Source: Cyprinodon diabolis
Lineage: Eukaryota > Chordata > Actinopteri > Cyprinodontiformes > Cyprinodontidae
Reading direction: 5' to 3'
Assembly: GCA_030533445.1 (NCBI GenBank)
Contig: JARPUW010000034.1
Location: 1,116,001 to 1,180,000 of the forward strand
DNA length: 64,000 nt
The stretch's first letter is position 1; each line of letters starts with the position of its first letter. Below the pieces are notes generated by a model. It did no database searches. It saw only the letters and a program-made list of their open reading frames with translations, and was not told the origin of the DNA. The position numbers and the translations under genes are program-made. Shown one piece after another: positions 47,031 through 59,614 of this stretch.

Positions 47031-49513
47031 CAATATAGAGTAGATTTGAGCAGATGTTTTTGGTTCCAAGCTTCAAAACAGAAGTTGAGGCCAAAACGCT
47101 CTTTTCACAGTGAGATAATGCCATTTTGGCCTCTGGAGTTGTAACAGACAAACCATTAATGATACAGCCATGATCTTTTCTGGCAATCATCTAGAGCTGA
47201 AAACTAACAATATAAAGTAGATTTGAGCAGATGTTTTTGGTTCCAAGCTTCAAATCAAAAGGTTGAGGCCAAAACGCTCATTTCACAGTGAGATAATGCC
47301 ATTTTGGCCTCTGGAGTTGTAACAGACAAACCATTAATGATACAGCCATGATCTTTTCTGGCAATCATCTAGAGCTGAAAACTAACAATATAAAGTAGAT
47401 TTGAGCAGATGTTTTTGGTTCCAAGCTTCAAATCAGAAGGTTGAGGCCAAAACGCTCTTTTCACAGTGAGATAATGCCATTTTGGCCTCTGGAGTTGTAA
47501 CAGACAAACCATTAATGATACAGCCATGATCTTTTCTGGCAATCATCTAGAGCTGAAAACTAACAATATAGAGTAGATTTGAGCAGATGTTTATGGTTCC
47601 AAGCTTCAAAACAGAAGTTGAGGCCAAAACGCTCTTTTCACAGTGAGATAATGCCATTTTGGCCTCTGGAGTTGTAACAGACAAACCATTAATGATAAAG
47701 CCATAATCTTTTCTGTCAATCATCTAGAGCTGAAAACTAACAATATAGAGTAGATTTGAGCAGATGTTTTTGGTTCCAAGCTTCAAATCAGAAGGTTGAG
47801 GCCAAAACGCTCTTTTCACAGTGAGATAATGCCATTTTGGCCTCTGGAGTTGTAACAGACAAACCATTAATGATAAAGCCATAATCTTTTCTGTCAATCA
47901 TCTAGAGCTGAAAACTAACAATATAAAGTAGATTTGAGCAGATGTTTTTGGTTCCAAGCTTCAAATCAGAAGGTTCAGGCCAAAACGCTCTTTTCACAGT
48001 GAGATAATGCCATTTTGGCCTCTGGAGTTGTAACAGACAAACCATTAATGATAGAGCCATGATCTTTTCTGGCAATCATCTAGAGCTGAAAACTAACAAT
48101 ATAAAGTAGATTTGAGCAGATGTTTTTGGTTCCAAGCTTCAAATCAGAAGGTTCAGGCCAAAACGCTCATTTCACAGTGAGATAATGCCATTTTGGCCTC
48201 TGGAGTTGTAACAGACAAACCATTAATGATACAGCCATGATCTTTTCTGGCAATCATCTAGAGCTGAAAACTAACAATATAAAGTAGATTTGAGCAGATG
48301 TTTTTGGTTCCAGGCTTCAAAACACAAGTTGAGGCCAAAACGCTCATTTCACAGTGAGATAATGCCATTTTGGCCTCTGGAGTTGTAACAGACAAACCAT
48401 TAATGATACAGCCATGATCTTTTCTGGCATTCATCTAGAGCTGAAAACTAACAATATAAAGTAGATTTGAGCAGATGTTTATGGTTCCAAGCTTCAAAAC
48501 AGAAGTTGAGGCCAAAACGCTCATTTCACAGTGAGATAATGCCATTTTGGCCTCTGGAGTTGTAACAGACAAACCATTAATGATACAGCCATGATCTTTT
48601 CTGGCAATCATCTAGAGCTGAAAACTAACAATATAAAGTAGATTTGAGCAGATGTTTTTGGTTCCAAGCTTCAAAACAGAAGTTGAGGCCAAAACGCTCT
48701 TTTCACAGTGAGATAATGCCATTTTGGCCTCAGGAGTTGTAACAGACAAACCATTAATGATACAGCCATGATCTTTTCTGGCAATCATCTAGAGCTGAAA
48801 ACTAACAATATAAAGTAGATTTGAGCAGATGTTTTTGGTTCCAAGCTTCAAAACAGAAGTTGAGGCCAAAACGCTCATTTCACAGTGAGATAATGCCATT
48901 TTGGCCTCTGGAGTTGTAACAGACAAACCATTAATGATACAGCCATGATCTTTTCTGGCATTCATCTAGAGCTGAAAACTAACAATATAAAGTAGATTTG
49001 AGCAGATGTTTATGGTTCCAAGCTTCAAAACAGAAGTTGAGGCCAAAACGCTCATTTCACAGTGAGATAATGCCATTTTGGCCTCTGGAGTTGTAACAGA
49101 CAAACCATTAATGATACAGCCATGGTCTTTTCTGGCAATCATCTAGAGCTGAAAACTAACAATATAAAGTAGATTTGAGCAGATGTTTTTGGTTCCAAGC
49201 TTCAAAACAGAAGTTGAGGCAAAAACGCTCTTTTCACAGTGAGATAATGCCATTTTGGCCTCTGGAGTTGTAACAGACAAACCATTAATGATACAGCCAT
49301 GGTCTTTTCTGGCAATCATCTAGAGCTGAAAACTAACAATATAAAGTAGATTTGAGCAGATGTTTTTGGTTCCAAGCTTCAAAACAGAAGTTGAGGCCAA
49401 AACGCTCATTTCACAGTGAGATAATGCCATTTTGGCCTCTGGAGTTGTAACAGACAAACCATTAATGATACAGCCATGATCTTTTCTGGCAATCATCTAG
49501 AGCTGAAAACTAA
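47031..49513 (+). repeat. 14-monomer tandem duplication, unit 1 (2483 bp)
   Basis: The order is ATAGAG A, AATCAAAAGG B, B, ATAGAG A with GATAAAGCC/CTGTCAATC, ATAGAG B with the same tail, GGTTCAGG/TAGAGCC B, GGTTCAGG B with GCTCATTT, A with CCAGGCTTC and AACACAAG and GCATTCATC, GTTTATGG A, GGCCTCAGG A, A with GCATTCATC, GTTTATGG A with CCATGGTC, GAGGCAAAAA A with CCATGGTC, plain A. CCAGGCTTC removes the HindIII site of that copy. All markers recur 2483 bp downstream. Confidence 0.9.
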
Positions 49514-51996
49514 CAATATAGAGTAGATTTGAGCAGATGTTTTTGGTTCCAAGCTTCAAAACAGAAGTTGAGGCCAAAACGCTCTTTTCACAGTGAGATA
49601 ATGCCATTTTGGCCTCTGGAGTTGTAACAGACAAACCATTAATGATACAGCCATGATCTTTTCTGGCAATCATCTAGAGCTGAAAACTAACAATATAAAG
49701 TAGATTTGAGCAGATGTTTTTGGTTCCAAGCTTCAAATCAAAAGGTTGAGGCCAAAACGCTCATTTCACAGTGAGATAATGCCATTTTGGCCTCTGGAGT
49801 TGTAACAGACAAACCATTAATGATACAGCCATGATCTTTTCTGGCAATCATCTAGAGCTGAAAACTAACAATATAAAGTAGATTTGAGCAGATGTTTTTG
49901 GTTCCAAGCTTCAAATCAGAAGGTTGAGGCCAAAACGCTCTTTTCACAGTGAGATAATGCCATTTTGGCCTCTGGAGTTGTAACAGACAAACCATTAATG
50001 ATACAGCCATGATCTTTTCTGGCAATCATCTAGAGCTGAAAACTAACAATATAGAGTAGATTTGAGCAGATGTTTATGGTTCCAAGCTTCAAAACAGAAG
50101 TTGAGGCCAAAACGCTCTTTTCACAGTGAGATAATGCCATTTTGGCCTCTGGAGTTGTAACAGACAAACCATTAATGATAAAGCCATAATCTTTTCTGTC
50201 AATCATCTAGAGCTGAAAACTAACAATATAGAGTAGATTTGAGCAGATGTTTTTGGTTCCAAGCTTCAAATCAGAAGGTTGAGGCCAAAACGCTCTTTTC
50301 ACAGTGAGATAATGCCATTTTGGCCTCTGGAGTTGTAACAGACAAACCATTAATGATAAAGCCATAATCTTTTCTGTCAATCATCTAGAGCTGAAAACTA
50401 ACAATATAAAGTAGATTTGAGCAGATGTTTTTGGTTCCAAGCTTCAAATCAGAAGGTTCAGGCCAAAACGCTCTTTTCACAGTGAGATAATGCCATTTTG
50501 GCCTCTGGAGTTGTAACAGACAAACCATTAATGATAGAGCCATGATCTTTTCTGGCAATCATCTAGAGCTGAAAACTAACAATATAAAGTAGATTTGAGC
50601 AGATGTTTTTGGTTCCAAGCTTCAAATCAGAAGGTTCAGGCCAAAACGCTCATTTCACAGTGAGATAATGCCATTTTGGCCTCTGGAGTTGTAACAGACA
50701 AACCATTAATGATACAGCCATGATCTTTTCTGGCAATCATCTAGAGCTGAAAACTAACAATATAAAGTAGATTTGAGCAGATGTTTTTGGTTCCAGGCTT
50801 CAAAACACAAGTTGAGGCCAAAACGCTCATTTCACAGTGAGATAATGCCATTTTGGCCTCTGGAGTTGTAACAGACAAACCATTAATGATACAGCCATGA
50901 TCTTTTCTGGCATTCATCTAGAGCTGAAAACTAACAATATAAAGTAGATTTGAGCAGATGTTTATGGTTCCAAGCTTCAAAACAGAAGTTGAGGCCAAAA
51001 CGCTCATTTCACAGTGAGATAATGCCATTTTGGCCTCTGGAGTTGTAACAGACAAACCATTAATGATACAGCCATGATCTTTTCTGGCAATCATCTAGAG
51101 CTGAAAACTAACAATATAAAGTAGATTTGAGCAGATGTTTTTGGTTCCAAGCTTCAAAACAGAAGTTGAGGCCAAAACGCTCTTTTCACAGTGAGATAAT
51201 GCCATTTTGGCCTCAGGAGTTGTAACAGACAAACCATTAATGATACAGCCATGATCTTTTCTGGCAATCATCTAGAGCTGAAAACTAACAATATAAAGTA
51301 GATTTGAGCAGATGTTTTTGGTTCCAAGCTTCAAAACAGAAGTTGAGGCCAAAACGCTCATTTCACAGTGAGATAATGCCATTTTGGCCTCTGGAGTTGT
51401 AACAGACAAACCATTAATGATACAGCCATGATCTTTTCTGGCATTCATCTAGAGCTGAAAACTAACAATATAAAGTAGATTTGAGCAGATGTTTATGGTT
51501 CCAAGCTTCAAAACAGAAGTTGAGGCCAAAACGCTCATTTCACAGTGAGATAATGCCATTTTGGCCTCTGGAGTTGTAACAGACAAACCATTAATGATAC
51601 AGCCATGGTCTTTTCTGGCAATCATCTAGAGCTGAAAACTAACAATATAAAGTAGATTTGAGCAGATGTTTTTGGTTCCAAGCTTCAAAACAGAAGTTGA
51701 GGCAAAAACGCTCTTTTCACAGTGAGATAATGCCATTTTGGCCTCTGGAGTTGTAACAGACAAACCATTAATGATACAGCCATGGTCTTTTCTGGCAATC
51801 ATCTAGAGCTGAAAACTAACAATATAAAGTAGATTTGAGCAGATGTTTTTGGTTCCAAGCTTCAAAACAGAAGTTGAGGCCAAAACGCTCATTTCACAGT
51901 GAGATAATGCCATTTTGGCCTCTGGAGTTGTAACAGACAAACCATTAATGATACAGCCATGATCTTTTCTGGCAATCATCTAGAGCTGAAAACTAA
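49514..51996 (+). repeat. 14-monomer tandem duplication, unit 2 (2483 bp)
   Basis: Repeats unit 1 marker for marker, including the otherwise private CCAGGCTTC and AATCAAAAGG. I found no marker that differs, so this looks like a very recent duplication. It is followed by an ATAGAG/GTTTATGG copy with GCTCATTT, not by a third unit. Confidence 0.9.
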
Positions 51997-52528
51997 CAAT
52001 ATAGAGTAGATTTGAGCAGATGTTTATGGTTCCAAGCTTCAAAACAGAAGTTGAGGCCAAAACGCTCATTTCACAGTGAGATAATGCCATTTTGGCCTCT
52101 GGAGTTGTAACAGACAAACCATTAATGATACAGCCATGATCTTTTCTGGCAATCATCTAGAGCTGAAAACTAACAATATAGAGTAGATTTGAGCAAATGT
52201 TTATGGTTCCAAGCTTCAAAACAGAAGTTGAGGCCAAAACGCTCTTTTCACAGTGAGATAATGCCATTTTGGCCTCTGGAGTTGTAACAGACAAACCATT
52301 AATGATAAAGCCATGATCTTTTCTGTCAATCATCTAGAGCTGAAAACTAACAATATAGAGTAGATTTGAGCAGATGTTTTTGGTTCCAAGCTTCAAATCA
52401 GAAGGTTGAGGCCAAAACGCTCTTTTCACAGTGAGATAATGCCATTTTGGCCTCTGGAGTTGTAACAGACAAACCATTAATGATAAAGCCATAATCTTTT
52501 CTGTCAATCATCTAGAGCTGAAAACTAA
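51997..52528 (+). repeat. Three-monomer link (ATAGAG copies)
   Basis: The order is ATAGAG/GTTTATGG A, ATAGAG GCAAATG A with GATAAAGCCATGATC/CTGTCAATC, and ATAGAG B with GATAAAGCC. It matches 45789-46320 at an offset of 6208 bp (35 monomers), including the uncommon GATAAAGCC followed by ATGATC. This indicates that the 14-mer duplication was inserted into, or grew within, a pre-existing 12-mer context. Confidence 0.8.
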
Positions 52529-54654
52529 CAATATAAAGTAGATTTGAGCAGATGTTTTTGGTTCCAAGCTTCAAATCAGAAGGTTCAGGCCAAAACGCTC
52601 TTTTCACAGTGAGATAATGCCATTTTGGCCTCTGGAGTTGTAACAGACAAACCATTAATGATAGAGCCATGATCTTTTCTGGCAATCATCTAGAGCTGAA
52701 AACTAACAATATAAAGTAGATTTGAGCAGATGTTTTTGGTTCCAAGCTTCAAAACACAAGTTGAGGCCAAAACGCTCATTTCACAGTGAGATAATGCCAT
52801 TTTGGCCTCTGGAGTTGTAACAGACAAACCATTAATGATACAGCCATGATCTTTTCTGGCAATCATCTAGAGCTGAAAACTAACAATATAAAGTAGATTT
52901 GAGCAGATGTTTTTGGTTCCAAGCTTCAAAACAGAAGTTGAGGCCAAAACGCTCATTTCACAGTGAGATAATGCCATTTTGGCCTCTGGAGTTGTAACAG
53001 ACAAACCATTAATGATACAGCCATGATCTTTTCTGGCATTCATCTAGAGCTGAAAACTAACAATATAAAGTAGATTTGAGCAGATGTTTATGGTTCCAAG
53101 CTTCAAAACAGAAGTTGAGGCCAAAACGCTCATTTCACAGTGAGATAATGCCATTTTGGCCTCTGGAGTTGTAACAGACAAACCATTAATGATACAGCCA
53201 TGGTCTTTTCTGGCAATCATCTAGAGCTGAAAACTAACAATATAAAGTAGATTTGAGCAGATGTTTTTGGTTCCAAGCTTCAAAACAGAAGTTGAGGCAA
53301 AAACGCTCTTTTCACAGTGAGATAATGCCATTTTGGCCTCTGGAGTTGTAACAGACAAACCATTAATGATACAGCCATGATCTTTTCTGGCAATCATCTA
53401 GAGCTGAAAACTAACAATATAAAGTAGATTTGAGCAGATGTTTTTGGTTCCAAGCTTCAAAACAGAAGTTGAGGCCAAAACGCTCATTTCACAGTGAGAT
53501 AATGCCATTTTGGCCTCTGGAGTTGTAACAGACAAACCATTAATGATACAGCCATGATCTTTTCTGGCAATCATCTAGAGCTGAAAACTAACAATATAGA
53601 GTAGATTTGAGCAAATGTTTATGGTTCCAAGCTTCAAAACAGAAGTTGAGGCCAAAACGCTCATTTCACAGTGAGATAATGCCATTTTGGCCTCTGGAGT
53701 TGTAACAGACAAACCATTAATGATACAGCCATGATCTTTTCTGGCAATCATCTAGAGCTGAAAACTAACAATATAGAGTAGATTTGAGCAAATGTTTATG
53801 GTTCCAAGCTTCAAAACAGAAGTTGAGGCCAAAACGCTCTTTTCACAGTGAGATAATGCCATTTTGGCCTCTGGAGTTGTAACAGACAAACCATTAATGA
53901 TAAAGCCATAATCTTTTCTGTCAATCATCTAGAGCTGAAAACTAACAATATAAAGTAGATTTGAGCAGATGTTTTTGGTTCCAAGCTTCAAATCAGAAGG
54001 TCAGGCCAAAACGCTCTTTTCACAGTGAGATAATGCCATTTTGGCCTCTGGAGTTGTAACAGACAAACCATTAATGATAGAGCCATGATCTTTTCTGGCA
54101 ATCATCTAGAGCTGAAAACTAACAATATAAAGTAGATTTGAGCAGATGTTTTTGGTTCCAAGCTTCAAAACACAAGTTGAGGCCAAAACACTCATTTCAC
54201 AGTGAGATAATGCCATTTTGGCCTCTGGAGTTGTAACAGACAAACCATTAATGATACAGCCATGATCTTTTCTGGCAATCATCTAGAGCTGAAAACTAAC
54301 AATATAAAGTAGATTTGAGCAGATGTTTTTGGTTCCAAGCTTCAAAACAGAAGTTGAGGCCAAAACGCTCATTTCACAGTGAGATAATGCCATTTTGGCC
54401 TCTAGAGTTGTAACAGACAAACCATTAATGATACAGCCATGATCTTTTCTGGCAATCATCTAGAGCTGAAAACTAACAATATAAAGTAGATTTGAGCAGA
54501 TGTTTTTGGTTCCAAGCTTCAAATCAGAAGGTTGAGGCCAAAACGCTCTTTTCACAGTGAGATAATGCCATTTTGGCCTCTGGAGTTGTAACAGACAAAC
54601 CATTAATGATAAAGCCATAATCTTTTCTGTCAATCATCTAGAGCTGAAAACTAA
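52529..54654 (+). repeat. 12-monomer tandem duplication, unit 1 (2126 bp)
   Basis: The order is GGTTCAGG B, AACACAAG A, A with GCATTCATC, GTTTATGG A with CCATGGTC, GAGGCAAAAA A, A, ATAGAG GCAAATG A, ATAGAG GCAAATG A with GATAAAGCC, GGTCAGG B (one T lost, near 53998), AACACAAG A with AACACTC, A with CTCTAGAG, and GATAAAGCC B. It is a different composition of the same length as the 12-mer at 40118: the GGCCTCAGG and second GCATTCATC copies are gone, and a four-monomer restart is added. Confidence 0.85.
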
Positions 54655-56603
54655 CAATATAAAGTAGATTTGAGCAGATGTTTTTGGTTCCAAGCTTCAA
54701 ATCAGAAGGTTCAGGCCAAAACGCTCTTTTCACAGTGAGATAATGCCATTTTGGCCTCTGGAGTTGTAACAGACAAACCATTAATGATAGAGCCATGATC
54801 TTTTCTGGCAATCATCTAGAGCTGAAAACTAACAATATAAAGTAGATTTGAGCAGATGTTTTTGGTTCCAAGCTTCAAAACACAAGTTGAGGCCAAAACG
54901 CTCATTTCACAGTGAGATAATGCCATTTTGGCCTCTGGAGTTGTAACAGACAAACCATTAATGATACAGCCATGATCTTTTCTGGCAATCATCTAGAGCT
55001 GAAAACTAACAATATAAAGTAGATTTGAGCAGATGTTTTTGGTTCCAAGCTTCAAAACAGAAGTTGAGGCCAAAACGCTCATTTCACAGTGAGATAATGC
55101 CATTTTGGCCTCTGGAGTTGTAACAGACAAACCATTAATGATACAGCCATGATCTTTTCTGGCATTCATCTAGAGCTGAAAACTAACAATATAAAGTAGA
55201 TTTGAGCAGATGTTTATGGTTCCAAGCTTCAAAACAGAAGTTGAGGCCAAAACGCTCATTTCACAGTGAGATAATGCCATTTTGGCCTCTAGAGTTGTAA
55301 CAGACAAACCATTAATGATACAGCCATGGTCTTTTCTGGCAATCATCTAGAGCTGAAAACTAACAATATAAAGTAGATTTGAGCAGATGTTTTTGGTTCC
55401 AAGCTTCAAAACAGAAGTTGAGGCAAAAACGCTCTTTTCACAGTGAGATAATGCCATTTTGGCCTCTGGAGTTGTAACAGACAAACCATTAATGATACAG
55501 CCATGATCTTTTCTGGCAATCATCTAGAGCTGAAAACTAACAATATAAAGTAGATTTGAGCAGATGTTTTTGGTTCCAAGCTTCAAAACAGAAGTTGAGG
55601 CCAAAACGCTCATTTCACAGTGAGATAATGCCATTTTGGCCTCTGGAGTTGTAACAGACAAACCATTAATGATACAGCCATGATCTTTTCTGGCAATCAT
55701 CTAGAGCTGAAAACTAACAATATAGAGTAGATTTGAGCAAATGTTTATGGTTCCAAGCTTCAAAACAGAAGTTGAGGCCAAAACGCTCATTTCACAGTGA
55801 GATAATGCCATTTTGGCCTCTGGAGTTGTAACAGACAAACCATTAATGATACAGCCATGATCTTTTCTGGCAATCATCTAGAGCTGAAAACTAACAATAT
55901 AGAGTAGATTTGAGCAAATGTTTATGGTTCCAAGCTTCAAAACAGAAGTTGAGGCCAAAACGCTCTTTTCACAGTGAGATAATGCCATTTTGGCCTCTGG
56001 AGTTGTAACAGACAAACCATTAATGATAAAGCCATAATCTTTTCTGTCAATCATCTAGAGCTGAAAACTAACAATATAAAGTAGATTTGAGCAGATGTTT
56101 TTGGTTCCAAGCTTCAAATCAGAAGGTTCAGGCCAAAACGCTCTTTTCACAGTGAGATAATGCCATTTTGGCCTCTGGAGTTGTAACAGACAAACCATTA
56201 ATGATAGAGCCATGATCTTTTCTGGCAATCATCTAGAGCTGAAAACTAACAATATAAAGTAGATTTGAGCAGATGTTTTTGGTTCCAAGCTTCAAAACAC
56301 AAGTTGAGGCCAAAACGCTCATTTCACAGTGAGATAATGCCATTTTGGCCTCTGGAGTTGTAACAGACAAACCATTAATGATACAGCCATGATCTTTTCT
56401 GGCAATCATCTAGAGCTGAAAACTAACAATATAAAGTAGATTTGAGCAGATGTTTTTGGTTCCAAGCTTCAAAACAGAAGTTGAGGCCAAAACGCTCATT
56501 TCACAGTGAGATAATGCCATTTTGGCCTCTAGAGTTGTAACAGACAAACCATTAATGATACAGCCATGATCTTTTCTGGCAATCATCTAGAGCTGAAAAC
56601 TAA
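54655..56603 (+). repeat. 12-monomer tandem duplication, unit 2 (11 monomers present)
   Basis: Follows the order of 52529-54654 at +2126 bp, without its one-base loss (GGTTCAGG is restored near 56126) and without AACACTC. The block leaves the pattern after the CTCTAGAG class A copy: the closing GATAAAGCC class B is missing and a GCATTCATC class A copy follows. Confidence 0.84.
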
Positions 56604-57134
56604 CAATATAAAGTAGATTTGAGCAGATGTTTTTGGTTCCAAGCTTCAAAACAGAAGTTGAGGCCAAAACGCTCATTTCACAGTGAGATAATGCCATTTT
56701 GGCCTCTGGAGTTGTAACAGACAAACCATTAATGATACAGCCATGATCTTTTCTGGCATTCATCTAGAGCTGAAAACTAACAATATAAAGTAGATTTGAG
56801 CAGATGTTTATGGTTCCAAGCTTCAAAACAGAAGTTGAGGCCAAAACGCTCATTTCACAGTGAGATAATGCCATTTTGGCCTCTAGAGTTGTAACAGACA
56901 AACCATTAATGATACAGCCATGGTCTTTTCTGGCAATCATCTAGAGCTGAAAACTAACAATATAAAGTAGATTTGAGCAGATGTTTTTGGTTCCAAGCTT
57001 CAAAACAGAAGTTGAGGCCAAAACGCTCTTTTCACAGTGAGATAATGCCATTTTGGCCTCTGGAGTTGTAACAGACAAACCATTAATGATACAGCCATGA
57101 TCTTTTCTGGCAATCATCTAGAGCTGAAAACTAA
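56604..57134 (+). repeat. Three-monomer link
   Basis: The order is class A with GCATTCATC, GTTTATGG A with CTCTAGAG and CCATGGTC, and class A with GCTCTTTT. The first two are matched at 62278-62632. The third is missing there, so the spacing between the flanks changes by one monomer. Confidence 0.75.
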
Positions 57135-58502
57135 CAATATAAAGTAGATTTGAGCAGATGTTTTTGGTTCCAAGCTTCAAAACAGAAGTTGAGGCCAAAA
57201 CGCTCATTTCACAGTGAGATAATGCCATTTTGGCCTCTGGAGTTGTAACAGACAAACCATTAATGATACAGCCATGATCGTTTCTGGCAATCATCTAGAG
57301 CTGAAAACTAACAATATAGAGTAGATTTGAGCAAATGTTTATGGTTCCAAGCTTCAAAACAGAAGTTGAGGCCAAAACGCTCTTTTCACAGTGAGATAAT
57401 GCCATTTTGGCCTCTGGAGTTGTAACAGACAAACCATTAATGATACAGCCATGATCTTTTCTGGCAATCATCTAGAGCTGAAAACTAACAATATAAAGTA
57501 GATTTGAGCAGATGTTTTTGGTTCCAAGCTTCAAAACAAAAGTTGAGGCCAAAACGCTCATTTCACAGTGAGATAATGCCATTTTGGCCTCTGGAGTTGT
57601 AACAGACAAACCATTAATGATACAGCCATGATCTTTTCTGGCATTCATCTAGAGCTGAAAACTAACAATATAAAGTAGATTTGAGCAGATGTTTATGGTT
57701 CCAAGCTTCAAAACAGAAGTTGAGGCCAAAACGCTCATTTCACAGTGAGATAATGCCATTTTGGCCTCTAGAGTTGTAACAGACAAACCATTAATGATAC
57801 AGCCATGATCTTTTCTGGCAATCATCTAGAGCTGAAAACTAACAATATAAAGTAGATTTGAGCAGATGTTTTTGGTTCCAAGCTTCAAAACAGAAGTTGA
57901 GGCCAAAACGCTCTTTTCACATTGAGATAATGCCATTTTGGCCTCTGGAGTTGTAACAGACAAACCATTAATGATACAGCCATGATCTTTTCTGGCAATC
58001 ATGTAGAGCTGAAAACTAACAATATAAAGTAGATTTGAGCAGATGTTTTTGGTTCCAAGCTTCAAAACAGAAGTTGAGGCCAAAACGCTCATTTCACAGT
58101 GAGATAATGCCATTTTGGCCTCTGGAGTTGTAACAGACAAACCATTAATGATACAGCCATGATCTTTTCTGGCATTCATCTAGAGCTGAAAACTAACAAT
58201 ATAAAGTAGATTTGAGCAGATGTTTCTGGTTCCAAGCTTCAAAACAGAAGTTGAGGCCAAAACGCTCATTTCACAGTGAGATAATGCCATTTTGGCCTCT
58301 AGAGTTGTAACAGACAAACCATTAATGATACAGCCATGATCTTTTCTGGCAATCATCTAGAGCTGAAAACTAACAATATAAAGTAGATTTGAGCAGATGT
58401 TTCTGGTTCCAAGATTCAAAACAGAAGTTGAGGCCAAAACGCTCTTTTCACAGTGAGATAATGCCATTTTGGCCTCTGGAGTTGTAACAGACAAACCATT
58501 AA
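57135..58502 (+). repeat. 31-monomer-spaced duplication, left copy
   Basis: Shared rare markers lie exactly 5498 bp apart: AAAACAAAAG (57533 and 63031), CACATTGAG (57921 and 63419), ATGTAGAGC (58001 and 63499) and AAGATTC (58411 and 63909). ATGTAGAGC removes the XbaI site and the minus-strand TAG stop, giving an open stretch of 117 codons at 57826-58179 that is identical in translation to the one at 63324-63677. A private TGATCGTT is near 57277. Confidence 0.9.
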
Positions 58503-59614
58503 TGATACAGCCATGATCTTTTCTGGCAATCATCTAGAGCTGAAAACTAACAATATAAAGTAGATTTGAGCAGATGTTTTTGGTTCCAAGCTTCAAAACA
58601 GAAGTTGAGGCCAAAACGCTCATTTCACAGTGAGATAATGCCATTTTGGCCTCTGGAGTTGTAACAGACAAACCATTAATGATACAGCCATGATCTTTTC
58701 TGGCAATCATCTAGAGCTGAAAACTAACAATATAAAGTAGATTTGAGCAGATGTTTTTGGTTCCAAGCTTCAAATCAGAAGGTTGAGGCCAAAACGCTCT
58801 TTTCACAGTGAGATAATGCCATTTTGGCCTCTGGAGTTGTAACAGACAAACCATTAATGATACAGCCATGATCTTTTCTGGCAATCATCTAGAGCTGAAA
58901 ACTAACAATATAAAGTAGATTTGAGCAGATGTTTTTGGTTCCAAGCTTCAAAACAGAAGTTGAGGCCAAAACGCTCATTTCACAGTGAGATAATGCCATT
59001 TTGGCCTCTGGAGTTGTAACAGACAAACCATTAATGATACAGCCATGATCTTTTCTGGCATTCATCTAGAGCTGAAAACTAACAATATAAAGTAGATTTG
59101 AGCAGATGTTTATGGTTCCAAGCTTCAAAACAGAAGTTGAGGCCAAAACGCTCATTTCACAGTGAGATAATGCCATTTTGGCCTCTGGAGTTGTAACAGA
59201 CAAACCATTAATGATACAGCCATGATCTTTTCTGGCAATCATCTAGAGCTGAAAACTAACAATATAAAGTAGATTTGAGCAGATTTTTTTGGTTCCAAGC
59301 TTCAAATCAGAAGGTTGAGGCCAAAACGCTCTTTTCACAGTGAGATAATGCCATTTTGGCCTCTGGAGTTGTAACAGACAAACCATTAATGATACAGCCA
59401 TGATCTTTTCTGGCAATCATCTAGAGCTGAAAACTAACAATATAAAGTAGATTTGAGCAGATGTTTATGGTTCCAAGCTTCAAAACAGAAGTTGAGGCCA
59501 AAACGCTCATTTCACAGTGAGATAATGCAATTTTGGCCTCTGGAGTTGTAACAGACAAACCATTAATGATACAGCCATGATCTTTTCTGGCAATCATCTA
59601 GAGCTGAAAACTAA
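58503..59614 (+). repeat. Mixed monomers between duplication and 4-mer region
   Basis: About six monomers follow in the order A, B, A with GCATTCATC, GTTTATGG A, 7-T class B, and GTTTATGG A with ATGCAATTTT. The 7-T class B copy has a normal XbaI site, unlike those of the ATCTGGAGC module. I see no larger repeat unit here. Confidence 0.7.

Noticed and set aside
57826..58179. 117-codon minus-strand ORF and its twin at 63324-63677
   Set aside because: Same explanation, with ATGTAGAGC removing the stop. The two are identical because the DNA block is duplicated at 5498 bp, not because of protein conservation.
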